Source: Streptomyces sp. B21-105 (GTDB lineage Bacteria; Actinomycetota; Actinomycetes; Streptomycetales; Streptomycetaceae). From it: a stretch of 64,000 nucleotides of DNA. The notes beneath the pieces were generated by a model. It saw only the letters and a list, made by a program, of their open reading frames with translations. It did no database searches and was not told where the DNA came from. Of this stretch, positions 16,151 to 26,298 are shown one piece after another. The DNA is taken from positions 6,138,001 to 6,202,000 of the forward strand of contig NZ_JARUMJ010000001.1 of assembly GCF_036898465.1 (NCBI RefSeq). Direction: 5' to 3'. Position 1 is the first letter of the stretch. The number at the start of each line of letters is the position of its first letter. The position numbers and the translations under genes were made by a program.

Positions 16151-18543
16151 TACTGGCAGGCCTCGCAGGACTCGGGGTTCTCCAGGGAGCAGGCGACGGC
16201 GTCGGGGTCGGCGGCCTGCTGCACGGGGACGGTCTTCTCCGGCTGCGCCTGGGCCTGGGCGGCCCGGGCGATCCGGGTGGCCGGGCGCGAGCGCAGGTAG
16301 TACGTCGTCTTCAGGCCCGACTTCCACGCGTACGCGTACATCGAGGAGAGCTTGCCGATCGTCGGCGTCTCCAGGAACAGGTTCAGCGACTGCGCCTGGT
16401 CGAGGTACGGGGTACGGGCGGCGGCCATGTCGATCAGGCCGCGCTGGGGGATCTCCCACGCCGTGCGGTACAGGTCCCGCACCTCGGCCGGGATCCACGC
16501 GAAGCCCTGCACCGAGCCGTTCGCCTCGCGGAGCGCCTCACGGGTACGGGCGTCCCAGACGCCGAGCTCCTTGAGCTCGCGCACCAGGTACGAGTTGACC
16601 TGGAGGAACTCCCCGGACAGCGTCTCGCGCTTGAACAGGTTCGACACCTGCGGCTCGATGCACTCGTAGACGCCCGCGATGGAGGCGATGGTGGCGGTGG
16701 GCGCGATGGCGAGCAGCAGGGAGTTGCGCAGACCCGTCGAGGCGATCCGCTCGCGCAGTGCCGCCCAGCGCTCGGGCCAGGCGAACTCGACGCCGTAGTG
16801 GTCCGGGTGCAGCACGCCCCTGGCCGTACGGGTCTTCTCCCAGGCCGGCAGCGGACCGCTCCGCTCGGCCAGGTCCGCGGAGGCCTCGTAGGCGGCGAGC
16901 ATGACCCGCTCGGCGATACGGGTGGACAGGGCCTTGGCCTCGGGAGAGTCGAAGGGCAGCCGCAGCTGGAAGAAGACGTCCTGGAGGCCCATCGCGCCCA
17001 GCCCGACCGGACGCCAGCGGGCGTTGGACCGGCCCGCCTGCTCGGTCGGGTAGAAGTTGATGTCGACGACGCGGTCGAGGAACGTGACGGCCGTGCGGAC
17101 GGTCCCGTCCAGCCGCTCCCAGTCGATGTCGCCGGCCGCCGTGTCGACGAACGCGCCGAGGTTCACCGAGCCCAGGTTGCACACCGCCGTCTCGCCGTCG
17201 TCGGTGACCTCCAGGATCTCCGTGCAGAGGTTGGAGGAGTGCACGACGTGGCCCGGCTCGGCCGTCTGGTTGGCGGTGCGGTTGGCCGCGTCCTTGAAGG
17301 TCATCCAGCCGTTGCCGGTCTGCGCGAGGGTGCGCATCATGCGGCCGTACAGGTCACGGGCCGGGATGGTCTTCTTCGCCAGGCCGTCCGCCTCGGCCTT
17401 GCGGTAGGCCGCGTCGAACTCGTCGCCCCACAGGTCGACCAGCTCGGGCACGTCGGCCGGGGAGAACAGCGACCACGGCTCGTCGGCGTTGACCCGGCGC
17501 ATGAACTCGTCCGGGATCCAGTGCGCCAGGTTCAGGTTGTGCGTGCGCCGGGCGTCCTCACCGGTGTTGTCCCGCAGCTCCAGGAACTCCTCGATGTCGG
17601 AGTGCCAGGTCTCCAGGTAGACCGCCGCCGCGCCCTTGCGCCGGCCGCCCTGGTTCACGGCGGCGACGGAGGCGTCCAGGGTCTTGAGGAACGGCACGAT
17701 GCCGTTGGAGTGCCCGTTGGTGCCGCGGATCAGCGAACCCCGGCTGCGGATGCGGGAGTACGACAGCCCGATGCCGCCGGCGTGCTTCGACAGCCGGGCC
17801 ACCTGGTGGTAACGGTCGTAGATGGAGTCCAGCTCGTCCAGCGGGGAGTCGAGGAGGTAGCAGGACGACATCTGCGGGTGCCGGGTGCCGGAGTTGAAGA
17901 GCGTGGGGGAGGACGGCAGGTATTCCAGCCGGCTCATCAGCCGGTAGAGCGCGGCGACTTCGTCCAGGGCGCGCGCCGTGTTTCCCCCGGAGGGGGTGCC
18001 CCCATCCGCCAGACCGGCGGCGACGCGCAGCAGGAAGTGCTGGGGCGTCTCGACCACCTTGCGGGTGATCGGGTGCCGCAGGAGGTAGCGGCTGTGCAGG
18101 GTGCGCAGTCCGAAGTAGCCGAAGCGGTCGTCGGCGGCGGTGTCGATCAGCGCGTCGAGACGGGCCGCGTGGATGCGCGCGAACTCGGCGGTGCGGTCCG
18201 CGATCAGGCCCTCGCGGTGGCCGACGGCGACCGACGCGGTGAACGAGGTGACGCCCTGGGAGGCGGCCTCCGCGGCGATGGAGATCGTCAGCAGCCGGGC
18301 GGCCAGCTTCGAGTAGGCGGGGTCCTCGGCGATCAGGCCGGCGGCCGCCTCCGTGGCCAGCTCGCGCAGCTCCGCCTCGTCGGCCCGGGCGGACCGGCCG
18401 CGCAGCGCGGCGGCGGCGACCCGGCCGGGGTCGGCGTCGGGCAGGTCGGCGGTCAGCTCGGTCAGGGTACGCAGCAACGCGGTCCCGGGACCGTCGGTCT
18501 TCAGCTCGGTGACTGAGGCCGGTTCGGCTGGCGCGATGGTCAC
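16150..18543 (-). CDS. nrdA: class Ia ribonucleotide reductase, large (catalytic) subunit
   Basis: NrdA holds the catalytic thiols that reduce ribonucleotides for DNA synthesis. The 797-residue product shows NLCTEI with the redox cysteine, NLGSVNL, GLSYSRIRSRGS, ECIEPQVSNLFKRETL and the C-terminal cysteine tail ESCEACQ that relays electrons from thioredoxin. The GTG at 18543 follows GGGAGAG at good spacing; 31 open codons before it lie in the leader. The leader contains a cobalamin riboswitch. Streptomyces also carry a B12-dependent class II reductase, so repression by B12 switches this oxygen-dependent enzyme off when the class II enzyme can work. Confidence 0.95.
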   Translation of the reverse strand: MTIAPAEPASVTELKTDGPGTALLRTLTELTADLPDADPGRVAAAALRGRSARADEAELRELATEAAAGLIAEDPAYSKLAARLLTISIAAEAASQGVTSFTASVAVGHREGLIADRTAEFARIHAARLDALIDTAADDRFGYFGLRTLHSRYLLRHPITRKVVETPQHFLLRVAAGLADGGTPSGGNTARALDEVAALYRLMSRLEYLPSSPTLFNSGTRHPQMSSCYLLDSPLDELDSIYDRYHQVARLSKHAGGIGLSYSRIRSRGSLIRGTNGHSNGIVPFLKTLDASVAAVNQGGRRKGAAAVYLETWHSDIEEFLELRDNTGEDARRTHNLNLAHWIPDEFMRRVNADEPWSLFSPADVPELVDLWGDEFDAAYRKAEADGLAKKTIPARDLYGRMMRTLAQTGNGWMTFKDAANRTANQTAEPGHVVHSSNLCTEILEVTDDGETAVCNLGSVNLGAFVDTAAGDIDWERLDGTVRTAVTFLDRVVDINFYPTEQAGRSNARWRPVGLGAMGLQDVFFQLRLPFDSPEAKALSTRIAERVMLAAYEASADLAERSGPLPAWEKTRTARGVLHPDHYGVEFAWPERWAALRERIASTGLRNSLLLAIAPTATIASIAGVYECIEPQVSNLFKRETLSGEFLQVNSYLVRELKELGVWDARTREALREANGSVQGFAWIPAEVRDLYRTAWEIPQRGLIDMAAARTPYLDQAQSLNLFLETPTIGKLSSMYAYAWKSGLKTTYYLRSRPATRIARAAQAQAQPEKTVPVQQAADPDAVACSLENPESCEACQ

Positions 18544-18679
18544 GTGGGGCTCTCCCTCGCTCGGCAGGGGGCCTGGCGCAGGGCAGGGGGCAGCACACGA
18601 GCGCGCGGGGGCGTCGCGTCCACCGGCCCACTCCACGAGGCCCGGACGTCAGGGCAACCCGGACCGGACGGCCGGGCGC

Positions 18680-18792
18680 GCTGTCGGCAGGACCTCGGAC
18701 TGAACAGGCGTGCCCATATGGGTAGGGATGCACGCGAGTACACCGTTGCGGGACAGTTCCGGATTCGCACCGGATTCCCCTGCGGCGACAGC
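18680..18792 (-). ncRNA. cobalamin (adenosylcobalamin) riboswitch
   Basis: On the minus strand the leader of nrdA has the conserved core GGGAATCCGGTGCGAATCC, then CCCGCAACGGT, then the B12-box-like AGTCCGAGGTCCTGCCGACA. The closing stem is formed by GCTGTCG at 18792-18786 and CGACAGC at 18686-18680. This order matches the cobalamin riboswitch family. A B12 riboswitch before nrdABS is known in S. coelicolor and represses the operon when adenosylcobalamin is abundant. The aptamer ends about 135 bases before the nrdA start, leaving room for an expression platform. Confidence 0.95.
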
Positions 18793-18856
18793 GAGCATGA
18801 GCATACATCTTGTGCTCACCCGTCACGCCACCCCCAGATGTTGTGTCGGGGCGGTT

Positions 18857-19363
18857 TCAGAGCGTCAACTGATAGGTGAGCAGAGTGAGGTCGTCCAGGT
18901 GCGGCACGGGATTCCAGTCCCGCTCGGGTGTGCGGACGAAACCGAGACGTTCGTAGATCCGGTGCGCGCTGTGCATACTGCGCTGACTCGACAGGACGAC
19001 GGCCGTGCAGCCCCGGGTGCCCCGCGCCCGCTCGAGGCAGGCCCGCACCAGGGCCTCCCCGGCACCCCGGCCGCGCGCCGCGTGCGCGACCGCGAGCGCA
19101 CGGATCTCGGCCTCACCGGGCCGCGCGATGTCGGCGACCGGGCCGGGACCGGCCACGAAGGTGACGCCGCCGAGGAGCCGGTCGCCGTCCATGGCCACCA
19201 GCACCTCGGCGGCGGCCGCCCGCGCGGCGACGTCCTTCAACACCGGCAGATACGGGTCCTCCTCGCCGTAGTCGAGGAGACCGTCCTGGAGGTAGGCCTG
19301 GGCGGTGAGTTCACCGAGGGCCCGGTACTCGCCGGGCGCGACCTGCCGTATCGCGATGTCCAT
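18857..19363 (-). CDS. GNAT-family N-acetyltransferase
   Basis: The 168-residue product has the GNAT acetyl-CoA fold signatures: RALAVAHAARGRGAGEALV as the R/QxxGxG/A pyrophosphate loop (motif A), the strand TAVVLSS, and AHRIYERLGFVR (motif B). The substrate cannot be told; family members acetylate small amines, antibiotics or protein N-termini. I chose ATG 19363 (MDIAIRQVAPGEY), where coding character begins. It is upstream of the nrdA riboswitch on the same strand and divergent to the large NTPase. Confidence 0.88.
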   Translation of the reverse strand: MDIAIRQVAPGEYRALGELTAQAYLQDGLLDYGEEDPYLPVLKDVAARAAAAEVLVAMDGDRLLGGVTFVAGPGPVADIARPGEAEIRALAVAHAARGRGAGEALVRACLERARGTRGCTAVVLSSQRSMHSAHRIYERLGFVRTPERDWNPVPHLDDLTLLTYQLTL

Positions 19364-19438
19364 GGCCCCGAGTCTGCCGGACGCCCGGGTTGCGGAGCGT
19401 ACCGGGAGTGTTTCCATGGAAGTAGCCGCCGACGCCGC

Positions 19439-19527
19439 GCGAATCCTCCGCCCGCGAATCCTTTTTCGCGAGTCCTCTGCCGGCGAGTCCACTGCCTGCG
19501 AGTCCTCTGTCCGCGAGCCCTCCGTCC
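19439..19527. repeat. six imperfect 15-bp tandem repeats before the NTPase gene
   Basis: Units of the form GCGAGTCCTCTGCCG begin at 19439, 19454, 19468, 19483, 19498 and 19513, one unit being 14 bases long. They end about 35 bases before the NTPase start, so they lie in its promoter or leader. A run of five T residues interrupts the second unit. Confidence 0.75.
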
Positions 19528-19561
19528 GGGGACCGCTCCCGGGACTCGGAAGGAGAACGGC

Positions 19562-22500
19562 ATGACGAGGGTCGTCCGCCATCCGCCCGGCAAGGAGCGA
19601 CCGCGCGACGCGCCGATGGCCACGCTGCCTTTCCGGCGGGCGGGAACCCGCCTGCGGCACGGGCTCGTCGGCCGCTGGCACTCCCTGACGATCCGTCGGG
19701 AGGCCCGCCGCGGCGTCGCCCGCCCCAAGAAGTGGCGCCGGTGGGTCTCCTACGCCAACGTCACCCGGGCGGTCTGGCTGGTCGCCGTGCTGGCGGTGCT
19801 CGCCTGGGTCGGGGAGGGCGTGTTCATCCTCGTCACGCACGACACGACCGGCTTCGAGAAGTGGCGGCAGAACAACCAGGGATTCGAGATCGTCTCCCGG
19901 TTCGTCGGTCCGGTCCTCGCCGCCTCGATCGCCGCCGCGCTCTTCCTGTTCTGGTGGTACCGCTGGACCAAGCGGCGTTACCTCACCAAGGCCCTGCGGG
20001 ATCCCCGGGCCCTGGTGCCCACCGCCGGATACGACACCCGCGAGATCGTCGGCCGCGAGGACATCGCCCAGGTCATCGCCGAGCGGCTGCGGGAGCGCGA
20101 CACCCGGCGGCCGTATCTGCTCGTCGGCGGCGTCGGCGCGGGGAAGACCGCCGTCCTCGTACGGCTCACCGAACTCCTGGCCCGCCAGCACGCCGTACCG
20201 GTGCCGATCAGGCTGCGCGACGCGACGGACGGCGCCGAGCTCAACTTCGAGCGACTGGCCAGGGAGCGGTTCGCCCAGGAGGCGCCCAAGGGGGTTCTGG
20301 CGCGCAGCAAGACCGACCGGGTGTGGCAGCAACTCCTCGCCGACGACAAACCGGTCGTCCTCGCCGACGGCCTGGAGGAGGCCCTGCTCGACGACGGCCG
20401 GCAGCAGAACCGGGACAACGTCATCCGCCAGGCCATCGAGCGCGCCCGCGAGGAGAAGCTGCCCCTGGTGATCGCCTCCCGGCCGCACAGCCCGCTGGAG
20501 ACCACCTCCGCCGCGATCGTGATGCTCGAACCCCTCAGCGAGGAGGAGGCGCTGCGCTTCGTCGAGGCGGACGTGCCGGACACCGACGAGCGCCGGGTGG
20601 ACTGGATCGTGGAGACGGCGGAGGTGACCGAGTCGCCGGTCTACCTCCAGATCGCCCGCGAACTCCACCGGCGGGGAATCCTGGAGCACGACCGTCCGGA
20701 GGACGACCCGCAGCACGTCATCACCCGCAGCCGCGACCGCGCCACCCTGCGGCTCTGGCTGATGGAGACCTGGGCCGAGGCGCTGTGCGAGGGCAAACTG
20801 CGCGAGGACGTCGCGCTGACCCCCGGCGAGCGCCGTGACACGCTCGAAGTGGTGTGCGCCCTGGCCTGCCTCGGACTGCTCCAGGACACGCTGGAGGTCG
20901 GCTTCGCGGAGCTGCTCGACCCGAACATCCTGCATCCCGGCGCGGCCAGGCGCGCCCGGGCCCGCGCCGAGCACCTGTGGTCCGGCCGCGGCTTCGACCA
21001 GTACGGCAAGCGGGACAACACGCTCGTCGACTGGCACCGGCAGCAGATCTGGGAGGTGCTGTGCCGGCGACTCGGCGAACAGGAAGGCAGGCGGCTGCGC
21101 GAGGGCAACCTGGACCAGTGCCATGCCGTCCTCGCCCGCTTTGCGGCGTACGCGAGCAGGCTCAGGCTGGTGGAGGGCTTCGAGCACAGGGTCCGCTTCC
21201 CGCACAGCATCATCCAGGCCTACTTCGGCTGCCGTGTGCTGAGCCACCTGGGAGAACGGGGCGCCGGGGACCTGACCGAGCAGGCGCTTCAGCCGCCCGG
21301 TCCCAGCCGTGAACTGCTCATCGCCCTCGTCCTGCTGTCCCGGAGGCGGGCGGCGGACCCTTCGGCCCGCAGGCGCGGGGTGCGGGCCGAGGTGCGCAGG
21401 GAGATCGCGGAGCGGGTACGGCGGGCTCCCGTGCGGGGCCGCCCGCTTGCCTGCCGGCTGTGCGCCGCCGCGGGCCGGCGCACCGACGATCCCAAGGCCC
21501 TGGATCTCTACGCGGCCGCCCTGGAGATCGAGAGCGCCGAGGCCGACCCGAGGCATCTCGCCGAGATCGTGAGCGCGTTGCGCCGGCACTGGCCCGCCAT
21601 CAAGGGCGACCGGCGCACCCTGAGGGACGCCAAGCGCAGAGCGCTGAAGCAGTTGGGGGCCGCGCTGCGGGCGGTCTCCGACCGGATCGACACCACCCCG
21701 CTGTACTGGGAGCTCTTCCAACTGGCCGTCAAGGAACCCTCCTACTCCATCCGCCTGGTCGTCGCCCAGGAGTTCGGCAGCGGGGGCAACGCGGCGTTCG
21801 CCGTGATCCGCGAGCGGGTCGGCCTGAACAGCGACCCGGTGCGCGAGTACAACGACCGGCTCGACCGGCTGAAGGCCTGGAAGAGAGGGGAGCACGAGAC
21901 ATGGGCCGCGCGGATGAGAAGGGCCCGGGCGGTCCGCACGGCTCCGGGGAGCGCGCCGGACGAGGACATCGGGCGGCTGCAGGAGGACCGCAAGGAACTG
22001 AACCGGCGCTACCGCGAGCAACGGGTCGATCTCTTCCGGGAGTTCGTGATGCGGGCCTGGATGCTCCCGATGCTGCTGGGCTCCGTCGACGAGGCCCATC
22101 GCGACGAGGCCCGGGAACGTCTCACCAAATGGCTGCGCCACCTCGACCCGAAGTTCACCGGCGGTACGCCCGATCTGCCGCTCGCCCTGGAAGCCGCGCT
22201 GGCCCAGGGCTTCAAGTACGCGGCCAACCGGCGCCACCGGCACCCGCACACCTGCGTGGGGGGCCGGGACGACCTGATCCGCCAGGCGGAGACCGTGCTG
22301 CAGCAGTCACGCTGCTGGTACGCGCAACTCAGCCTGCTCCAGGCGCTGTGCCTGTGGGAACTCCCGGACATGGCCGGCGGCCGCCCCGACGGGTATCAGC
22401 CGTTCCAGCTGCTCGGCGGGGCCACCGCCGTACAGACGGTGCAGCGCTGGCTGTCGATGGCGGGCACGGTGAACGCGGCGCCGGGTTCCTCGGACGGCGG

Positions 22501-23137
22501 GCCTGCCCGGCGGTGCCTGCATCCGTTCGTCGCCGAGGCCGGCGACCTGGCCGCCCTCGCCCTGGAGACCGGACAGCCCGAGCGGTTCCTGTGGATCGAC
22601 GAGAAGGGCGTCGCGGACAACATCGGCGCCCGCGCGGGCGACACCGGCGGATACCGCAGGCACAGCCTGTGGATTCCCCCCTCGGTCGGCTGGAGCACCC
22701 TCGACCCGCGCGCCCAACGCCTGGTCGCCGACGTCCTGGTGATGCTGAACCTCGTCGAACGGGACGGGCACCCGGACGAGGTCGAGGAACGGCTGGCCCG
22801 CATGGAGCAGCCGGGGATGTCGTTGCCGCCGTGCATCCGCACGGACCGGGAGCCGCTGAGGCCGGGGCTGTGCATCGGCACGTCCGCCCCGCCCGCACCG
22901 GGCACGACGTGTCTGCCCGACTGCAAGTTCCAGCTCTGCCCGTACCCTCCCCGGGGCGGTGTGCCCCGGGGAGAGATCCGTGAGCCGTTCTGCCGCCAGC
23001 AGCAGGCACTGCTGCCCGGCAGCCTCCGGCGCTGGCTGCCCCGGGGGCTGCGCAGGAAGACCCCGCACTGGGTCGGGATGCGGGTCAGCGAACTGGACCG
23101 CTTCTGGGACGCGATGGCCCGACGGACCCGCGACTAG
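19562..23137 (+). CDS. membrane-anchored NACHT/STAND-like P-loop NTPase
   Basis: The 1191-residue protein begins with a basic region and two membrane helices (about residues 68-92 and 113-134). A P-loop NTPase follows: Walker A GGVGAGKT at 189-196 and Walker B PVVLADGLEE around 264-273, then VIASRP as sensor-like strand and a winged-helix-like region. This order resembles NACHT or related STAND ATPases. The long C-terminal half is helical without obvious repeats. Near the end is a cysteine cluster (CIRTD, CIGTS, TCLPDCKFQLC, FC) that may bind metal. The ATG follows AAGGAG. Such proteins often act as signalling or defence switches, but no effector domain is recognisable. It stands alone between GNAT and symporter genes. 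Confidence 0.75.
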   Translation: MTRVVRHPPGKERPRDAPMATLPFRRAGTRLRHGLVGRWHSLTIRREARRGVARPKKWRRWVSYANVTRAVWLVAVLAVLAWVGEGVFILVTHDTTGFEKWRQNNQGFEIVSRFVGPVLAASIAAALFLFWWYRWTKRRYLTKALRDPRALVPTAGYDTREIVGREDIAQVIAERLRERDTRRPYLLVGGVGAGKTAVLVRLTELLARQHAVPVPIRLRDATDGAELNFERLARERFAQEAPKGVLARSKTDRVWQQLLADDKPVVLADGLEEALLDDGRQQNRDNVIRQAIERAREEKLPLVIASRPHSPLETTSAAIVMLEPLSEEEALRFVEADVPDTDERRVDWIVETAEVTESPVYLQIARELHRRGILEHDRPEDDPQHVITRSRDRATLRLWLMETWAEALCEGKLREDVALTPGERRDTLEVVCALACLGLLQDTLEVGFAELLDPNILHPGAARRARARAEHLWSGRGFDQYGKRDNTLVDWHRQQIWEVLCRRLGEQEGRRLREGNLDQCHAVLARFAAYASRLRLVEGFEHRVRFPHSIIQAYFGCRVLSHLGERGAGDLTEQALQPPGPSRELLIALVLLSRRRAADPSARRRGVRAEVRREIAERVRRAPVRGRPLACRLCAAAGRRTDDPKALDLYAAALEIESAEADPRHLAEIVSALRRHWPAIKGDRRTLRDAKRRALKQLGAALRAVSDRIDTTPLYWELFQLAVKEPSYSIRLVVAQEFGSGGNAAFAVIRERVGLNSDPVREYNDRLDRLKAWKRGEHETWAARMRRARAVRTAPGSAPDEDIGRLQEDRKELNRRYREQRVDLFREFVMRAWMLPMLLGSVDEAHRDEARERLTKWLRHLDPKFTGGTPDLPLALEAALAQGFKYAANRRHRHPHTCVGGRDDLIRQAETVLQQSRCWYAQLSLLQALCLWELPDMAGGRPDGYQPFQLLGGATAVQTVQRWLSMAGTVNAAPGSSDGGPARRCLHPFVAEAGDLAALALETGQPERFLWIDEKGVADNIGARAGDTGGYRRHSLWIPPSVGWSTLDPRAQRLVADVLVMLNLVERDGHPDEVEERLARMEQPGMSLPPCIRTDREPLRPGLCIGTSAPPAPGTTCLPDCKFQLCPYPPRGGVPRGEIREPFCRQQQALLPGSLRRWLPRGLRRKTPHWVGMRVSELDRFWDAMARRTRD

Positions 23138-23188
23138 CGCCGCTCACGGCACCGGTCGCGCGTCCCTGGGCCGGTCCCTCCGCCCGGA

Positions 23189-24814
23189 CTAGTGGGACGT
23201 GCCCGCCGTAGCGGGGGGCAGCTCCACCGCCACGCCCGGGTCGCCCGCGTCCGCCGTGTAGTCCGACGGCTTCGTCTCGTCGACGCCTTCGGGGGCCTTG
23301 GCGGCCTTCAGGACGAAGGTCAGGACCACCGTGACGACGACGTTGAGGACGAACGCCGTCAGGCCGATGTAACCGATCTCGCCGATGCCCGGGATCTCCT
23401 TCGCCGAGCCCCCGAAGTGGTTCTGGGTCGGGGAGGCCACCCCGTACGCGGCGAAGGTGCCGTAGACCATGCCGACCGCCCAGCCGGCGAGCAGCGCCCA
23501 GCGGTGGAACCAGCGGGTGAACAGGCCGCCGACCAGGGCCGGGAACGTCTGCAGGATCCAGATGCCGCCCAGCAGCTGGAAGTTGATGGCCACCGTCTTG
23601 TCCATGGTGAGGACGAAGACCAGCGCGCCCACCTTCACCAGCAGCGAGACCAGCTTGGAGACGCGGGTCTCCTCCTTGGGCGTCGCGTCCGGTTTGATGA
23701 AGTCCTTGTAGATGTTGCGGGTGAAGAGGTTCGCGGCCGCGATCGACATGATGGCAGCCGGCACGAGCGCGCCGATGCCGATCGCCGCGAACGCCACGCC
23801 CGCGAACCAGGACGGGAACATGTCCTCGAACAGCTGCGGGATCGCCAGCTGCCCGTTGGTGACCTTGACCCCGGCCGCGATCGCCATGAAGCCCAGCAGC
23901 GCGAGCAGGCCCAGCATCAGCGAGTACAGCGGCAGGATCGTGGTGTTGCGGCGGATCACGTCGCGGCTGCGCGAGGACAGCGTCGCCGTGATGGAGTGCG
24001 GGTACATGAACAGCGCCAGGGCCGAGCCCAGCGCGAGCGTCGCGTACGTCCACTGGCCCGGTTCGGCCGGGATCAGCGCACCGCGCGGCTTGCCCGTCGC
24101 CGGGTTGGTCTGGCTGAACGCCTCGCCGGCCTTGGCGAAGATGTCGTCGAAGCCGCCGAGCTTGATCGGGATGTAGATGATCGCCACCGCGATGACGATG
24201 TAGATCAGCGTGTCCTTCACGAACGCGATCAGCGCGGGGGCCCGCAGCCCGGAGGAGTACGTGTAGGCGGCCAGCACGCCGAACGCGATCAGCAGCGGCA
24301 GGTCCTTCACGAACCAGTTGGTGTTCTCGCCGCCGCCGACGCCCATCACGTCCAGCACGGCCTGGATGCCGACCAGCTGGAGCGCGATGTACGGCATCGT
24401 CGCGAGGATGCCGGTGACGGCGACCGCCAGCGACAGGCCCTTCGAGCCGAACCGGCCCCGCACGAAGTCCGAGGTCGTCACATAGCCGTGCTTGTGGGAC
24501 ACCGACCACAGGCGGGGCAGGAAGGTGAAGATCAGCGGGTAGACGAGGATCGTGTACGGCACCGCGAAGAAGCCGGCCGCGCCCGCCGCGTAGATCGCCG
24601 CGGGCACCGCGACGAAGGTGTACGCGGTGTACAGGTCGCCGCCGAGCAGGAACCAGGTGACCCAGGTGCCGAACGACCGGCCGCCCAGGCCCCATTCGTC
24701 GAGGCTTTCGTTCTCGGCCTTGCGCCAGCGCGCGGCCAGGAAGCCCATGACCGTGACGGCCAGGAAGAAGAAGATGAATACGGCGAGGGCCACGCCGTTC
24801 ACGCCGTCCTTCAC
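23189..24814 (-). CDS. sodium:solute symporter (MctP-like monocarboxylate transporter)
   Basis: The 541-residue protein has about 13 membrane helices of the SSS family. Early signatures are DEWGLGGRSFGTWVTWFLLGGD and YTAYTFVAVPAAIY, and the sodium-site region is GVAFAAIGIGALVPAAIMSIAAANLFTRN. The close link to a small DUF3311 membrane protein is characteristic of monocarboxylate permeases such as rhizobial MctP, so lactate, pyruvate or acetate are likely substrates. The GTG at 24814 overlaps the stop of that small gene (GTGA). The C-terminal tail is hydrophilic. Confidence 0.85.
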   Translation of the reverse strand: MKDGVNGVALAVFIFFFLAVTVMGFLAARWRKAENESLDEWGLGGRSFGTWVTWFLLGGDLYTAYTFVAVPAAIYAAGAAGFFAVPYTILVYPLIFTFLPRLWSVSHKHGYVTTSDFVRGRFGSKGLSLAVAVTGILATMPYIALQLVGIQAVLDVMGVGGGENTNWFVKDLPLLIAFGVLAAYTYSSGLRAPALIAFVKDTLIYIVIAVAIIYIPIKLGGFDDIFAKAGEAFSQTNPATGKPRGALIPAEPGQWTYATLALGSALALFMYPHSITATLSSRSRDVIRRNTTILPLYSLMLGLLALLGFMAIAAGVKVTNGQLAIPQLFEDMFPSWFAGVAFAAIGIGALVPAAIMSIAAANLFTRNIYKDFIKPDATPKEETRVSKLVSLLVKVGALVFVLTMDKTVAINFQLLGGIWILQTFPALVGGLFTRWFHRWALLAGWAVGMVYGTFAAYGVASPTQNHFGGSAKEIPGIGEIGYIGLTAFVLNVVVTVVLTFVLKAAKAPEGVDETKPSDYTADAGDPGVAVELPPATAGTSH

Positions 24815-25086
24815 CGCGACGCACCGCCCTTCGCGGAGGAGGAGCCCGCACGACCGCGCTGGTCGAACTGCCACAGCTTGTACGCGACGACCGTGAGCAC
24901 GGTGGAGATCAGCACCCACAGCATCTGGTACCAGTAGAAGAACGGGATCCCGATGAACGCGGGATCCACCTTCGCGTACGAACCCACCCACAGCATCGCC
25001 ACGAAGGGCGCGAACAGGCAGAGGCCGATGGCGACGCGCAACGGCGTCACCACCGGCCCCTTGGTCACTTCCGGGGTCTCTGACAT
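24811..25086 (-). CDS. DUF3311 small membrane protein, symporter partner
   Basis: The 91-residue product has two hydrophobic helices: VAIGLCLFAPFVAMLWVGSYA and FFYWYQMLWVLISTVLTVVAYKLW. The motif IPFFYWYQMLW is typical of DUF3311. Genes of this family usually precede an SSS transporter, as here with a GTGA overlap, and the protein is thought to be an accessory subunit. I chose the ATG at 25086 with a GGAG site upstream. The gene lies 98 bases downstream of dasR on the same strand. Confidence 0.85.
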   Translation of the reverse strand: MSETPEVTKGPVVTPLRVAIGLCLFAPFVAMLWVGSYAKVDPAFIGIPFFYWYQMLWVLISTVLTVVAYKLWQFDQRGRAGSSSAKGGASR

Positions 25087-25184
25087 CGGCGGCTCCGCCC
25101 TCACTCGATCGCCTTGATCACACGTGTAGTGCGCAGGCAATGTAAGTGACGGATAAGCCCAGCGGAAGTCCCTCCACAGACCCT

Positions 25185-26068
<884 letters not shown>

Positions 26069-26221
26069 AGGCGAATGGTCTACCGGAGCGACGGCCTCCG
26101 GCGCCGGGGTTTTCGACGGCTTCTTACTTAAAGGTTCCTGCATATGTAGGTCCCATAACGGCTGGTCGGAGGGGGTTCGGCCACCCTTGACAGGCCTTTT
26201 GGTCTGAGCCAAGCTCTGCGC

Positions 26222-26237
26222 ACTGGTCTACACCATT
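26222..26237. promoter_or_regulatory. DasR-responsive element (dre) upstream of dasA
   Basis: ACTGGTCTACACCATT is a near-perfect DasR box and lies 62 bases before the dasA start. A TTGACA hexamer at 26187-26192 just upstream could be the -35 element, which would put the box over or just after the core promoter, suitable for repression. Confidence 0.85.
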
Positions 26238-26298
26238 GGTCCAGAGATCGAGGTCCCGGCCCGTGGGCGGGGGGTGTGGCATCCCTGAGGAGGATGGC

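Noticed and set aside
16138..18516. 792-codon open frame opposite nrdA
   Set aside because: Antisense shadow of a very well conserved gene, with no recognisable motif and biased composition.
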